Assembly: GCA_900766735.1 (NCBI GenBank)
Contig: CAAFWO010000026.1
Coordinates: forward strand, 1 to 46,418
Length of the DNA stretch: 46,418 bases
DNA from: Clostridia bacterium
Lineage (GTDB): Bacteria; Bacillota; Clostridia; CAKSNL01; HGM11501
Direction: 5' to 3'
Position numbers and translations under genes: made by a program. Position 1 is the stretch's first letter, and each line of letters begins with the position of its first letter. The notes under the pieces were generated by a model, which did not search any database, was not told the DNA's origin, and was given only the letters and a program-made list of their open reading frames with translations. Below are positions 8,468-16,589 of the stretch, in pieces.

Positions 8468-8995
8468 ATGGCTGACAGTTCAGAAGCAAAATGGTATGTT
8501 GCCCATACCTATTCGGGCTATGAAAACAAGGTGAAGGACAATATCGAAAAGTCCATCGAAAACCTTGGTATGCAGAACCTTATCTTTGAGGTCAAGGTTC
8601 CGGTTGAGGAAATTGTTGAGGAAAAGGAAAACGGCGAGAAAAAGGTTACGCAGCACAAGATTTTCCCCTCCTATGTCTTCATTAAGATGATAATCACCAA
8701 CGACAGCTGGTATGTTGTCAGAAATATAAGAGGCGTAACGGGCTTTGTCGGCCCCGGGTCGGACCCCGTTCCGCTGACGGACGATGAGATCGTCCGCATG
8801 AATATCGAAGAGAAACCCGTCACGGTCGACTTTGCGGTCGGCGACAGCGTGAGGATCACGGACGGGCCCTTCACGGACTATGTGTGCACGGTCGAGAAGA
8901 TCGATACCGAGCGCCACATCGTCACCGTTTTAGTTCCGATGTTCAACGGCGATACGCCTGTTGAGCTTGAATTCGGGCAGATCGAGGTTTTATAA
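8468..8995 (+). CDS. nusG: Transcription termination/antitermination protein NusG
   Basis: Binds RNA polymerase and modulates pausing and termination. About 175 residues, with the NGN domain start KWYVAHTYSGYENKVKDNIE, then IFPSYVFIKM and RNIRGVTGFVG, and a C-terminal KOW domain with VGDSVRITDGPFTDY. The ATG at 8468 gives the conserved MADSSEAKW start. An upstream in-frame GTG at 8450 would add six residues. Between secE and this gene a GGAGG and a GC-rich complementary pair (CGCCGC/GGCGGA) could fold over the start. Confidence 0.95.
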   Translation: MADSSEAKWYVAHTYSGYENKVKDNIEKSIENLGMQNLIFEVKVPVEEIVEEKENGEKKVTQHKIFPSYVFIKMIITNDSWYVVRNIRGVTGFVGPGSDPVPLTDDEIVRMNIEEKPVTVDFAVGDSVRITDGPFTDYVCTVEKIDTERHIVTVLVPMFNGDTPVELEFGQIEVL

Positions 8996-9019
8996 CCTGT
9001 TAATAAGCCTTAGGGCTTG

Positions 9020-9085
9020 TTATATAAGTGGGAGGATTTTTATCCGCTCTTTGGCACGGGTCACCCCCGTGTTTACCACAATTTT
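9020..9085 (+). promoter_or_regulatory. Structured leader before rplK, possible L1/L11 autoregulatory site
   Basis: The gap between nusG and rplK contains GTGGGAGGATTTTTATCC, then a CACGGG-TCACC-CCCGTG hairpin and a closing ACCAC that can pair with the first GTGG. Clostridial rplK leaders often have this GTGGGAGG...CCAC form, and L1 represses this operon in E. coli through an rRNA-like leader. The match here is by eye only. Confidence 0.4.
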
Positions 9086-9105
9086 ATTAAGGAGGTGCAT
9101 TTTAA

Positions 9106-9531
9106 ATGGCTCAGAAAATAGTGGGTTACGTTAAACTCCAGATTCCGGCAGGAAAAGCTACTCCGGCTCCGCCCGTTGGCCCGGCACTCGGTCCTTACGG
9201 CGTATCCGCACCGCAGTTCGCAAAGGAATTCAACGAGAAGACATCGAAGGACGCAGGTCTTATCATTCCCGTTGTAATCACGATCTATGCGGACAGAAGC
9301 TATTCCTTCATTCTTAAGACTCCGCCGGCTGCAGTTCTTTTAAAGAAGGCTTGCGGTATTGAATCGGGAAGCGGCGTGCCGAACAAGACAAAGGTTGCTA
9401 CTGTTAAAAAGGAAGATGTAAGAAAGATAGCAGAGCAGAAGATGCCTGACCTGAACGCGGCATCGGTAGAAGCTGCAATGAGCATGATTGCCGGAACGGC
9501 AAGAAGCATGGGTATTGTAGTAGAGGACTAA
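9106..9531 (+). CDS. rplK: 50S ribosomal protein L11
   Basis: 141 residues, the normal length. The N-terminal GYVKLQIPAGKATPAPPVGPALGPYGV is the classic L11 start, and the C-terminal RNA-binding half carries GSGVPNKTKVATV and MSMIAGTARSMGIVV. It forms the GTPase-associated stalk base with 23S rRNA. A strong AAGGAGGTG site precedes the ATG. It is followed at 57 bases by rplA. Confidence 0.97.
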   Translation: MAQKIVGYVKLQIPAGKATPAPPVGPALGPYGVSAPQFAKEFNEKTSKDAGLIIPVVITIYADRSYSFILKTPPAAVLLKKACGIESGSGVPNKTKVATVKKEDVRKIAEQKMPDLNAASVEAAMSMIAGTARSMGIVVED

Positions 9532-9588
9532 TAATTTAATTTTGTGGGAGAAAGGATACTTTCGTATAACCACAGGGAGGTTTTGAAT

Positions 9589-10275
9589 TTGGGTAAGAAA
9601 TATATAGATAGTGCAAAAACTATCAACTCCGCCGAATTATATGATCCTGCTGATGCGGTTGCTCTCGCAAAAAGCACAGCGAAGGCTAAATTCGACGAAA
9701 CAATTGAATGCCACGTAAGACTCGGTGTTGACTCCCGCCATGCTGATCAGCAGGTAAGAGGCGCAATCGTTCTTCCTCACGGCACAGGCAAGAAGGTAAG
9801 AGTTCTTGTCTTCGCTAAGGGTGACAAGGTTGACGAGGCATTGAAGGCAGGCGCTGACTATGCCGGAAGCGAAGAGCTTGTGGCAAAGATTCAGGGCGAA
9901 AACTGGTTTGAATTCGACGTTGTAATAGCAACTCCCGACATGATGGGCGTTGTGGGACGTATCGGTAGAGTGCTCGGTCCTAAGGGACTCATGCCCAACC
10001 CGAAGTCCGGAACCGTTACGATGGACGTTGCAAAGGCAGTTGCCGAGGTTAAAGCAGGTAAGATCGAGTACCGTCTTGATAAGACGAACATCATCCACTG
10101 CCCGATCGGCAAAGCGTCATTCGGCGCAGATCAGCTCAAGGAAAACTTTGACGCGCTCTTAGGTGCGATCGTTAAGGCTAAGCCCGCGGCTGCAAAGGGT
10201 CAGTACATCAAGAGCGTTGCTGTTGCAAGTACGATGGGCCCCGGCATCAAGATCAATCCGGCAAAGGTCGGCTGA
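9589..10275 (+). CDS. rplA: 50S ribosomal protein L1 (TTG start)
   Basis: About 228 residues. Motifs include RLGVDSRHADQQVRGAIVLP, VGRIGRVLGPKGLMPNPKSG and VKAGKIEYRLDKTNIIH, all standard for L1, which builds the mobile E-site stalk and can repress its own operon. I start it at the TTG at 9589 because AGGGAGG (9574-9580) lies eight bases before it and the protein then begins (M)GKKYID as in other bacteria. The frame is open 15 codons further upstream, but that extension has no ribosome site and no family match. Confidence 0.95.
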   Translation: MGKKYIDSAKTINSAELYDPADAVALAKSTAKAKFDETIECHVRLGVDSRHADQQVRGAIVLPHGTGKKVRVLVFAKGDKVDEALKAGADYAGSEELVAKIQGENWFEFDVVIATPDMMGVVGRIGRVLGPKGLMPNPKSGTVTMDVAKAVAEVKAGKIEYRLDKTNIIHCPIGKASFGADQLKENFDALLGAIVKAKPAAAKGQYIKSVAVASTMGPGIKINPAKVG

Positions 10276-10284
10276 TTTTAGTGC

Positions 10285-10313
10285 TTGACAAACAGGCTTT
10301 AATGTGTTAAAAT
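10285..10313 (+). promoter_or_regulatory. Sigma-A promoter for rplJ-rplL
   Basis: TTGACA (10285-10290) and TAAAAT (10308-10313) are 17 bases apart, just before the L10 leader, giving rplJL a promoter independent of rplKA. Confidence 0.75.
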
Positions 10314-10320
10314 ATTAAAT

Positions 10321-10432
10321 GCAGTTGTTCCGCAGACAGCAGGCATAAAGGTAAGCCCTGCCGAGGAAGTGCAAAATCTTTAAGATTTATGCGGCTTTCG
10401 TTTGCGGACGGCAAGCCGCTTTTTTGCGGCTT
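10321..10432 (+). ncRNA. L10 leader RNA with terminator
   Basis: The untranslated stretch before rplJ contains CAGACAGCAGGCATAAAGG and CCCTGCCGAGGAAGTGC, the signature of the ribosomal protein L10 leader that binds the L10-(L7/L12)4 complex. It ends in an AAGCCGC-TTTTT-GCGGCTT hairpin followed by T's (about 10412-10436), acting as attenuator when excess L10 is bound. Confidence 0.88.
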
Positions 10433-10460
10433 TTGAATAAAATGAAGGAGGTGCCTATAA

Positions 10461-11033
10461 ATGCCCAGTGCACAGGTTTTGGAACAGAAGAAGCAGATCG
10501 TTACAGATATGGTCGAGAAGCTTAGAAATTCTCAGGCAGGCGTTTTCGTTAACTACTGCGGTCTTACTGTTGAAGAAGATACAGAGCTTCGTAAGAAATT
10601 CCGTGAGGCAGGCGTTGAGTACAAGGTTATCAAGAATACGTTAACATCCAGAGCGGCAAAAGAGGTTGGATTCGAAGCGTTGGATCCCATCCTTAACGGC
10701 CCCACAGCTTTGGCTGTAAGCGCGGACAACCCGGTTGCTCCCGCTAAGGTAATCGGCGAATTTTCCAAGAAGCATGAAGCCCTTCAGGTTAAAGCAGGCT
10801 TTATGGACGGCGCGCTCATCTCGATAGAAGAGATCAAAAAGCTCGCTGACACACCGTCGAGAGAGGAACTCTTGGCAAAGATGATGGGCAGCATGAAGTC
10901 GCCTGTTTCCGGCCTCGTAAGATTGCTTAACACAATCGTTGAAGGCGGCGTGGAAATGGTTGACCTTGCAGCTAAAAAAGCAGCTGAAGCTCCGGCAGAA
11001 GAGCCGGCGGCAGCTGAAGAGCCCCAGGCGTAA
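10461..11033 (+). CDS. rplJ: 50S ribosomal protein L10
   Basis: 190 residues. The N-terminal rRNA-binding domain includes LRNSQAGVFVNYCGLTVEED and EYKVIKNTLTSRA; the C-terminal helix that carries L7/L12 dimers starts around SPVSGLVRLLNTIVEG. The extreme C terminus is an Ala/Glu/Pro-rich tail. The ATG follows AAGGAGGTG and is controlled by the leader just upstream. Confidence 0.96.
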   Translation: MPSAQVLEQKKQIVTDMVEKLRNSQAGVFVNYCGLTVEEDTELRKKFREAGVEYKVIKNTLTSRAAKEVGFEALDPILNGPTALAVSADNPVAPAKVIGEFSKKHEALQVKAGFMDGALISIEEIKKLADTPSREELLAKMMGSMKSPVSGLVRLLNTIVEGGVEMVDLAAKKAAEAPAEEPAAAEEPQA

Positions 11034-11069
11034 TTAATAAAAATAAGATATAAAACGGAGGTAAAAATC

Positions 11070-11438
11070 ATGGCAGATCTTACAAAGATCCTTGACGAAA
11101 TCAAGGAATTAAAGTTATTGGAAGTAGCAGAGCTCGTTAAGATGATGGAAGAGGAGTTCGGCGTTAGCGCAGCAGCGGCTGTAGTAGCAGCAGCTCCCGG
11201 CGCAGGTGCGGCAGCAGCAGAAGAGAAGACTGACTTCGACGTAGTTCTTACAGAAGCAGGCGCTCAGAAGCTTCAGGTTATCAAGGTTGTTCGTGAAATC
11301 ACCGGTCTTGGTCTTAAGGAAGCTAAGGACGCTGTTGAGAGCGCTCCCACAACCCTTAAGGAAGCTATCGGCAAGGAAGACGCTGAAGCTTACAAGGCTA
11401 AGCTTGAAGAAGTTGGCGCAAAGGTTGAACTTAAGTAA
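11070..11438 (+). CDS. rplL: 50S ribosomal protein L7/L12
   Basis: 122 residues: N-terminal dimerisation helices, an Ala-rich hinge (about residues 35-52) and the C-terminal factor-binding domain with KLQVIKVVREITGLGLKEAK. It recruits translation GTPases to the ribosome. The gene is followed directly by a strong terminator, so the transcript does not run into rpoB as is usual. Confidence 0.97.
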   Translation: MADLTKILDEIKELKLLEVAELVKMMEEEFGVSAAAAVVAAAPGAGAAAAEEKTDFDVVLTEAGAQKLQVIKVVREITGLGLKEAKDAVESAPTTLKEAIGKEDAEAYKAKLEEVGAKVELK

Positions 11439-11456
11439 TTTATACTTACTGCCTAA

Positions 11457-11488
11457 AATGCGGACAGGTTTCTGTCCGCATTTTTTGT
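11457..11488 (+). terminator. Terminator after rplL
   Basis: A perfect ATGCGGACAG-GTTT-CTGTCCGCAT stem-loop is followed by six T's. It ends the rplJL transcript before the greA-like gene. Confidence 0.9.
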
Positions 11489-11508
11489 AGGCAAACGGAG
11501 GTCTTTTT

Positions 11509-12009
11509 ATGTATAATGAGCTTACGAAAATCGACATCGCGAAAATGAAAGAGGAGATCGAGTACCGCCGGGTCACGCTCCGCCACGAGCTTTTGGAGGA
11601 GGTCAAGCGCACAAGGGCATACGGCGATCTTTCCGAAAACGCCGAATATAAAGAGGCAAAGCGCTTAAAGAATAAAAACGAGAGCCGCATAAGGTATCTT
11701 GAGAATATGATAAAGACCGCGCGCGTGATCGAGGATAGGTCCGCGCCGGACACGGTCGGCCTTTATGACATCGTGCGCGCGCACGTTCCTTCGATGGATA
11801 TGGATATGGAGTTTCGCATCGTCACGACCGTGCGGAACGATTTTGAACATAACCTCATCAGCAAGGAATCGCCTTTCGGGCGCGCGGTGCTCGGCAAAAA
11901 GGTGCACGAGACCGCCGAGGTGGACGCGCCGAACGGAAAATATACGGTCGAGATTACCGAAATAATCAAGGCGGAGGATGATGAATCCGCGCCCTTAAAT
12001 TCCTTCTGA
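11509..12009 (+). CDS. GreA/GreB family transcription elongation factor
   Basis: 166 residues. The N-terminal coiled coil includes RTRAYGDLSENAEYKEAK, the conserved acidic tip (GDLSENAEY) that enters the RNA polymerase secondary channel and promotes cleavage of backtracked RNA. The C-terminal FKBP-like domain contains ESPFGRAVLGKKVHETAEV. An ACGGAGGTC site precedes the ATG. It is its own unit between two terminators. Its divergence from typical GreA (start MYNELTKIDIAKM) suggests a second, specialised copy; whether it is the only one cannot be told here. Confidence 0.9.
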   Translation: MYNELTKIDIAKMKEEIEYRRVTLRHELLEEVKRTRAYGDLSENAEYKEAKRLKNKNESRIRYLENMIKTARVIEDRSAPDTVGLYDIVRAHVPSMDMDMEFRIVTTVRNDFEHNLISKESPFGRAVLGKKVHETAEVDAPNGKYTVEITEIIKAEDDESAPLNSF

Positions 12010-12204
12010 TAGCCGTTTTTACGGGCTTTTCGGAGGATTTTGACAAAAAAGAGAGAGTAAAATTTTTTGTTTTGAAAGGCACTCGGCGCAAAAAATTCTG
12101 CATTAAGCCAGAAATTGACAGTAAAGTCTAAACTGCGCAAAATCTCTGTGCAGGCATACGAAAATATGGCAAAAACAGGTGAATATCTTTGGCTATTTTG
12201 TATC

Positions 12205-12233
12205 TTTACATTAACGCTTCAGAGTGCTAAAAT
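12205..12233 (+). promoter_or_regulatory. Sigma-A promoter for the acidic lipoprotein
   Basis: TTTACA (12205-12210) and TAAAAT (12228-12233) are 17 bases apart, about 58 bases before the start. The other ~190 bases after greA hold no gene I can support. Confidence 0.6.
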
Positions 12234-12291
12234 AAGGGACGTTCCGAAAAAGGAAATAGAAAAAATTTATTATTTAATGGAGGAGACAACA

Positions 12292-12552
12292 ATGAAAAAG
12301 TTTATCGCACTTTCTGCAGCAGCTCTTATGATCCTTTCATTCGCAGCTTGCGGAAACAACAATGATGCAGACGTTGACGCTGACGCTGAAAACAATAACG
12401 AGGTTGTTGACGAGAACGTTGACGCTAACGTTGATGAGAACGCTGACGCTAACGTTGACGAGAACGCTGACGCAAACGCTGACGAGAACGCAAACGCTGA
12501 CGAGAACGCTGACGCAAACGCTGAGGGCGCTAACGAAGCAGCTGCTGAGTAA
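12292..12552 (+). CDS. Low-complexity acidic lipoprotein
   Basis: An 86-residue precursor with a lipoprotein signal peptide (MKKFIALSAAALMILSFAAC), the lipidated cysteine being residue 20. The mature ~67 residues after that cysteine use only D, E, N, A, V and G, in an imperfect eight-residue repeat of the form xDENxDAN encoded by 24-base repeats. There is no Lys, Arg, aromatic residue or second Cys, so the product should be highly negative and disordered on the outer membrane face. The start is the ATG after GGAGGAGAC; the longer open frame upstream has no site. No known family is recognised. Cation or cell-surface charge roles are only guesses. Confidence 0.8.
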   Translation: MKKFIALSAAALMILSFAACGNNNDADVDADAENNNEVVDENVDANVDENADANVDENADANADENANADENADANAEGANEAAAE

Positions 12553-12568
12553 TTAAAACTCAAACTGA

Positions 12569-12597
12569 AAAACGCACCGGAAGGTGCGTTTTTTGTT
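12569..12597 (+). terminator. Terminator after the acidic lipoprotein
   Basis: AACGCACC-GGAA-GGTGCGTT is followed by a T-run, 17 bases after the stop codon. Confidence 0.85.
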
Positions 12598-12639
12598 TTA
12601 AACTTCAGCACGGCTTAGGCAAGGCTTTTAAGGGTTTAG

Positions 12640-12870
12640 GCAGAACATTTTAAAGGCTCCTCCTGATGGGGGAGCTGTCATTTTCGGAGAAAATGACTGA
12701 GGGAGAGACAACCTCGTGCTCACCTAATTAGAGAACCGTGGGGGAGGATGATCACATCCTCCCGTCCTGACGATACGTATTCACCCCCGGTTCGTCGTAA
12801 ACGCCGAACCCTACAGTTGCGGGAATGCGCACCGCAGGGTCGATTCTCATAATCGACCGTCCGATGAATA
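12640..12870. repeat. Structured intergenic repeat element
   Basis: This gene-free stretch holds a chain of inverted repeats: GGGAGGATG-ATCA-CATCCTCCC (12742-12763), GGTTCG...CGAACC (about 12789-12810), TGCGG...CCGCA and GTCGATT...AATCGAC (12839-12857). It opens with CTCCTCCTGATGGGGGAGCT and GACTGAGGGAGA, resembling palindromic units I recall scattered in Ruminococcaceae-like genomes. No ORF, promoter or known RNA is recognised. Confidence 0.5.
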
Positions 12871-13018
12871 TGTGCCTCACGGCTCGGCGCGTTTTTTGTC
12901 TTGAAAACGGGTTAAATTTGTGGTATACTGGACAAAACATTCGGAGGGGAAATACGAAATATTTTGAAAAATTCACGTCTGCCGCAGTTGACGAGAGCTT
13001 TTTTAAGGAGGAAAGAAA

Positions 13019-13864
13019 ATGATAAAAACATTTTGCGAAAAATTCGGCTACCCGAAGGAGGCCGAGGAGCAGTTTTCGGCCGTTTACGAAAAAGTGCTTG
13101 CCGACGGCGCGGCGCGAAGCGAGATATATGACATTATGGACACATTCTTTATGGGCGCGGACGAGTCCTATATTCCAAAGCTCAACGCGCTGGCGCAAAG
13201 GCTTGGTGTCCGCGCGATGGCGCTCTACATGGTCTTTTTTATAATGAGCGAAAAGGCAATTGAGTACATATATAATATAAAAGGATATTCCGGCATCTAT
13301 TTTGATACCGTGCGCGACACCTACTATAAATGTGAGGAGTGCTTCAAAATGTACGGTTTCTGGGGCACGCATTGCCTCGGCTGGTTCGGGAACTACGCGA
13401 AGTGCAACCTCTTCGCGCTCGGGAGACTTCAGTTTCAGCCCTATATTGCGCCGTGGGACAAAGAGGGCTATGTGAAAGCCGGCGATACTGTCTATGCCGT
13501 GCACATCCCGTCCGGCGCGCCGCTAAGATATGAGGACGTTTTGGCCTCGCTCGATGAGGCATGTGCCTTTTTCGGAAGGAAAGAGGCGGTCTTTTCCTGC
13601 CATTCGTGGCTTTTGTATCCGCCGCAGTGCGAAATGTATGCCCCGGGCTCGAACCTAAAAAAATTCGCGGAGCTTTTTGACATCATAGAAAGCAACGACA
13701 CGAATGAGGACCTCTGGCGCGTGTTTATGACGCCCGACTGCTCTGACACGTCGAAGCTTACCGCGACGAGCAGTCTGTCAGAAAAGATACTCGCGCGCTT
13801 AAAAGAGGGCAAGACGATGGGTCAGGGACTCGGATTTATAAAGTACACACCCGGCATTTTGTAA
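13019..13864 (+). CDS. GNAT-like acyltransferase domain protein
   Basis: A 281-residue cytoplasmic protein. The layout fits the two-part family with an N-terminal helical domain (about 1-120) and a GNAT-like C-terminal domain. Recognisable segments are AVHIPSGAPLRYEDVLASLD, FSCHSWLLYPP, YAPGSNLKKFAELFDII and WRVFMTP. An acyltransferase activity is implied by the fold family, but acyl donor and acceptor are unknown. The ATG at 13019 follows AAGGAGGAAAG. It is flanked by a structured repeat upstream and a terminator downstream, so it is probably transcribed alone. Confidence 0.75.
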   Translation: MIKTFCEKFGYPKEAEEQFSAVYEKVLADGAARSEIYDIMDTFFMGADESYIPKLNALAQRLGVRAMALYMVFFIMSEKAIEYIYNIKGYSGIYFDTVRDTYYKCEECFKMYGFWGTHCLGWFGNYAKCNLFALGRLQFQPYIAPWDKEGYVKAGDTVYAVHIPSGAPLRYEDVLASLDEACAFFGRKEAVFSCHSWLLYPPQCEMYAPGSNLKKFAELFDIIESNDTNEDLWRVFMTPDCSDTSKLTATSSLSEKILARLKEGKTMGQGLGFIKYTPGIL

Positions 13865-13873
13865 AAAATATGA

Positions 13874-13903
13874 AAAAGAGTGATTTTAATCACTCTTTTT
13901 TTG
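13874..13903 (+). terminator. Terminator after the acyltransferase gene
   Basis: AAAGAGTGATT-TT-AATCACTCTTT continues into a T-run shortly after the stop codon. Confidence 0.85.
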
Positions 13904-13908
13904 TAAGG

Positions 13909-13924
13909 TCATACTTTGGTATGA
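13909..13924. promoter_or_regulatory. Palindromic candidate operator
   Basis: TCATAC-TTTG-GTATGA is a perfect inverted repeat about 80 bases before the LuxR/MalT-type gene and about 15 bases upstream of its likely promoter. Position suits an activator or autoregulatory site; the binding protein is unknown. Confidence 0.45.
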
Positions 13925-13940
13925 TGACAAACGGAAGATT

Positions 13941-13969
13941 TTGTGATACAATAAATAATGTAATATTAT
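13941..13969 (+). promoter_or_regulatory. Possible sigma-A promoter for the LuxR-type regulator
   Basis: TTGTGA (13941-13946) and TATTAT (13964-13969) are 17 bases apart. The -35 is weak, which suits activator dependence through the palindrome just upstream. Confidence 0.45.
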
Positions 13970-14005
13970 GATGGAACCACTATGGAGGGGAGGCGGTGAG
14001 ATCAG

Positions 14006-16345
14006 GTGCCAGGAACGGTTATAACAGAGAGAGTCAGGGAAAAATTCAAGCGTTTTTCGGAGACGGGAAGAGTGCTCTTTATGGGCGCGGCGTGCGGCTT
14101 CGGCAAGAGCACAGTCGCGGAGGAGCTTCTTTCGGGCAAGCGCGTTAAAAGGATCTCGTTCCCCGAGGGAGATATTTCGTCCGTCACGACCGACGGGTGG
14201 GACTTTTTTCTGGCGGACGGACTTCACACGATCCAGGATAGGAGCGTGTCGGACGCGCTGGTCGCCCTCATAAGGGAAAACCCCGGCAAAAAATTCGTGA
14301 TACTGTCGCGCGGGCAGGTGCCGGGCTATCTGATGCCCTTTTCCTACTCCGGAATAATGGAGACCGTCGGCCCGGGAGACCTGTTTTTTGACCGGGCGGA
14401 GACGGCGAAGCTCCTGTCAAAGAGCGGCAGGGTATTCTCCGAGGAGGACATTTCCGCACTCTATTCGCTCACGATGGGCTACCCTCTGGCGCTTATGATC
14501 GCTTCGCGCCGGCTGGCGGAGGGCGAAAAGTTAGGCGCGGCGTTTACAAAAAGAATAGCGGCGGAGATATACCACTATTTTGAAGAGGCGGTCTATCACC
14601 GGCTTGATATGCCGACGAGGCGCTTTTTGCTTGACCTGTCGCCGTTTGAAAGGTTTGACACGGAGCTTGCGAAAATGGTCACCGGCTCTAAGGACGCGGG
14701 GGAGACGCTTTCCTCGCTCATCGAAAACTCGAATATGATGGTCGCCGACACGGAGGGCGGATTTCACTTCTGGCAAATTTTCCGAAACTTCCTCATATGG
14801 GAGGACGAACGCACCAGATCGGACGCGCAACGGCGCACGGTCATGAGCAGAGGCGCGCTTTTTTATGAGCTTCACGGCAACATCGGAAAAGCCCTTTGCT
14901 TCTATGAAAAAAGCGGCGAGAGCGACAAGGTCAGCGAGCTTTTGATCAAAAGTACATACCTGCACCCCGGAATGGGGCATTATGAAGAGCTTGAAGAATA
15001 TTATCTTTCGCTCGATAAAAAAACGGTGGAGCGAAGCCCGGCGCTGATGCAGGCATTGAGCATGCTCTCGGCGCTCCGGAGCGACTATTCAGAGTCGGAA
15101 AAATGGTACGGCACGCTAAAGCGCTTTGCCGACTCGCTCGAAAAGGGCGACGCGGTGAAAAAGGAGGCGAAAAGCCGCCTCGCGTGGCTGGACATTTCGC
15201 TCCCCCAGCGCGGAGTCGATAATCTGACGGAGACTATTCCGGCAGTCTTCACGCTGATGAAAAATAAGGAAATTTCGCTCCCGTCGTTCTCGGTCACGAG
15301 CGCGCTACCGAGCATATTGAACGGAGGGAAGGACTTTTCCGACTGGACGGGGAAGGACGACCTTTTGTATAACACGATAAGGATGCCCGTTGAGGCTGTG
15401 CTCGGGGCGGACGGGGTCGGCCTGCCCGACATCGCGATCGCCGAAAGCAAGTTTGAAAAAGGCGAGGACATCGGCGCTCGGATGCTTTCGATCGTTTCGA
15501 AGATGAGCGAGATACAGGCCAAGGGAACGAGCGATATTGAGTTCGCCGCGGTCGGTCTTTTGGCAAGAAGCCAGGTTGCCGCCGGGCGGATAGAGGACGC
15601 GAAACGCGCCGTCAGCGCACTTTACGAACGGTTTTCGGATGATGAGCATTTGCGCTTTCGCCCGAACATACGCGCGCTTATGTGCCGCATCGCACTGCGC
15701 GAGAGGGACGATGAATTTGTGAACGAATGGTTCTCGTCCGAGGCGGTGCGTGACGTTATGAATTTAAGAGTCTTAAAGCGCTACAGGTACTTTACCGAAG
15801 CAATGGTCCGCATATCGAGGGGTGACAACGAGGGCGCGCTTTTAACGCTCGCTCCGCTTTCTAAGTACTGCGCGTCCTGCAACAGGCATATAGATATGAC
15901 GCACCTTAAATTCCTGTCCGCTCTTGCGAAAAAAAGGATGGGGCTTTCATGGCGGGAGGATTTTTCGGAGGCTGTTAAAATTTCGGAGCGCTACGGTTTT
16001 TTAAGGACCATCGGAATGTACGGCAAAAACGCGCTTGAGCTGATCACGGATTCGGGGATCGGGCAAAAAGGCTTCCTTAAAAAGCTCACGGACGCCTCGA
16101 GGATACAGGCGGTGTTTTATCCGGACTTCCTGCGGCCGAAATACATGGGAAAAGAAACGCTGACGGAGGCGGAAACTGCGGTTTTGCGGCTTCTCGCGGC
16201 GGATAAAAGCAACGCCGAGATCGGCGAAATATTAGACATCAGACTGGCGACGGTGAAAAGCCACGTCAGCCATATATTGGGTAAGCTCGGCGCAAAAAAG
16301 CGGAGCGAGGCAATAACAGCTGCCGAAAAGCTGAACATTATATAA
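14006..16345 (+). CDS. MalT-like LuxR-family ATPase regulator
   Basis: A 779-residue transcription regulator of the LAL/MalT type. The P-loop GAACGFGKST is at residues 27-36, followed by an AAA/STAND-type ATPase region, a long middle made of TPR-like helical pairs (about 300-680), and a C-terminal LuxR helix-turn-helix with LTEAETAVLRLLAADKSNAE and RLATVKSHVSHILGKLGAK. Such proteins bind an inducer, oligomerise with ATP and activate transcription. The GTG start has GGAGGGGAGG upstream. It lies 245 bases before the giant surface-protein gene, a plausible target, though this link rests on position only. Confidence 0.88.
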   Translation: MPGTVITERVREKFKRFSETGRVLFMGAACGFGKSTVAEELLSGKRVKRISFPEGDISSVTTDGWDFFLADGLHTIQDRSVSDALVALIRENPGKKFVILSRGQVPGYLMPFSYSGIMETVGPGDLFFDRAETAKLLSKSGRVFSEEDISALYSLTMGYPLALMIASRRLAEGEKLGAAFTKRIAAEIYHYFEEAVYHRLDMPTRRFLLDLSPFERFDTELAKMVTGSKDAGETLSSLIENSNMMVADTEGGFHFWQIFRNFLIWEDERTRSDAQRRTVMSRGALFYELHGNIGKALCFYEKSGESDKVSELLIKSTYLHPGMGHYEELEEYYLSLDKKTVERSPALMQALSMLSALRSDYSESEKWYGTLKRFADSLEKGDAVKKEAKSRLAWLDISLPQRGVDNLTETIPAVFTLMKNKEISLPSFSVTSALPSILNGGKDFSDWTGKDDLLYNTIRMPVEAVLGADGVGLPDIAIAESKFEKGEDIGARMLSIVSKMSEIQAKGTSDIEFAAVGLLARSQVAAGRIEDAKRAVSALYERFSDDEHLRFRPNIRALMCRIALRERDDEFVNEWFSSEAVRDVMNLRVLKRYRYFTEAMVRISRGDNEGALLTLAPLSKYCASCNRHIDMTHLKFLSALAKKRMGLSWREDFSEAVKISERYGFLRTIGMYGKNALELITDSGIGQKGFLKKLTDASRIQAVFYPDFLRPKYMGKETLTEAETAVLRLLAADKSNAEIGEILDIRLATVKSHVSHILGKLGAKKRSEAITAAEKLNII

Positions 16346-16589
16346 AAAAGCGATCGTAAAACGGTAAACGGCGGGTGCACAGGCGAAGTGGGTGCGCAGA
16401 AAAATCCCTCAGAGTTTTGCTTCAGCAAAACCCGGCTTAAAACCGCCCTTACGGAAAAAGACTCTGTTGTCTTTTTCCGCCACGTCTTTAGCTCTTGGAG
16501 CCGAAAAAGCCACACACGTTTAACATTTTACAAAAAGCAAATGTAATGCAAATACAATCACGGTCACAAGGCAAAACAAGGAGGAAATT
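16346..16589. other. Gene-free stretch with two strong hairpins
   Basis: No ORF is supported here. GTTTTGC-TTCA-GCAAAAC (16414-16431) and an 11-bp stem CGGAAAAAGAC...GTCTTTTTCCG (16452-16479) can form. Neither is followed by a T-run, so they are not typical terminators. I find no convincing promoter for the surface-protein gene. Confidence 0.5.

Noticed and set aside
9544..9588. N-terminal extension of ribosomal protein L1
   Set aside because: The ribosome site AGGGAGG lies inside the extension and matches the TTG at 9589, where the conserved protein begins.
12360..12540. CRISPR-like or non-coding tandem repeat
   Set aside because: The 24-base repeats are in phase with codons, lack unique spacers, and lie in a frame with signal peptide, ribosome site, promoter and terminator.
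12640..12870. Riboswitch or tRNA in the gene-free gap
   Set aside because: No cloverleaf, anticodon arm or known aptamer core is visible, and the element is not placed as a leader close to the next start.
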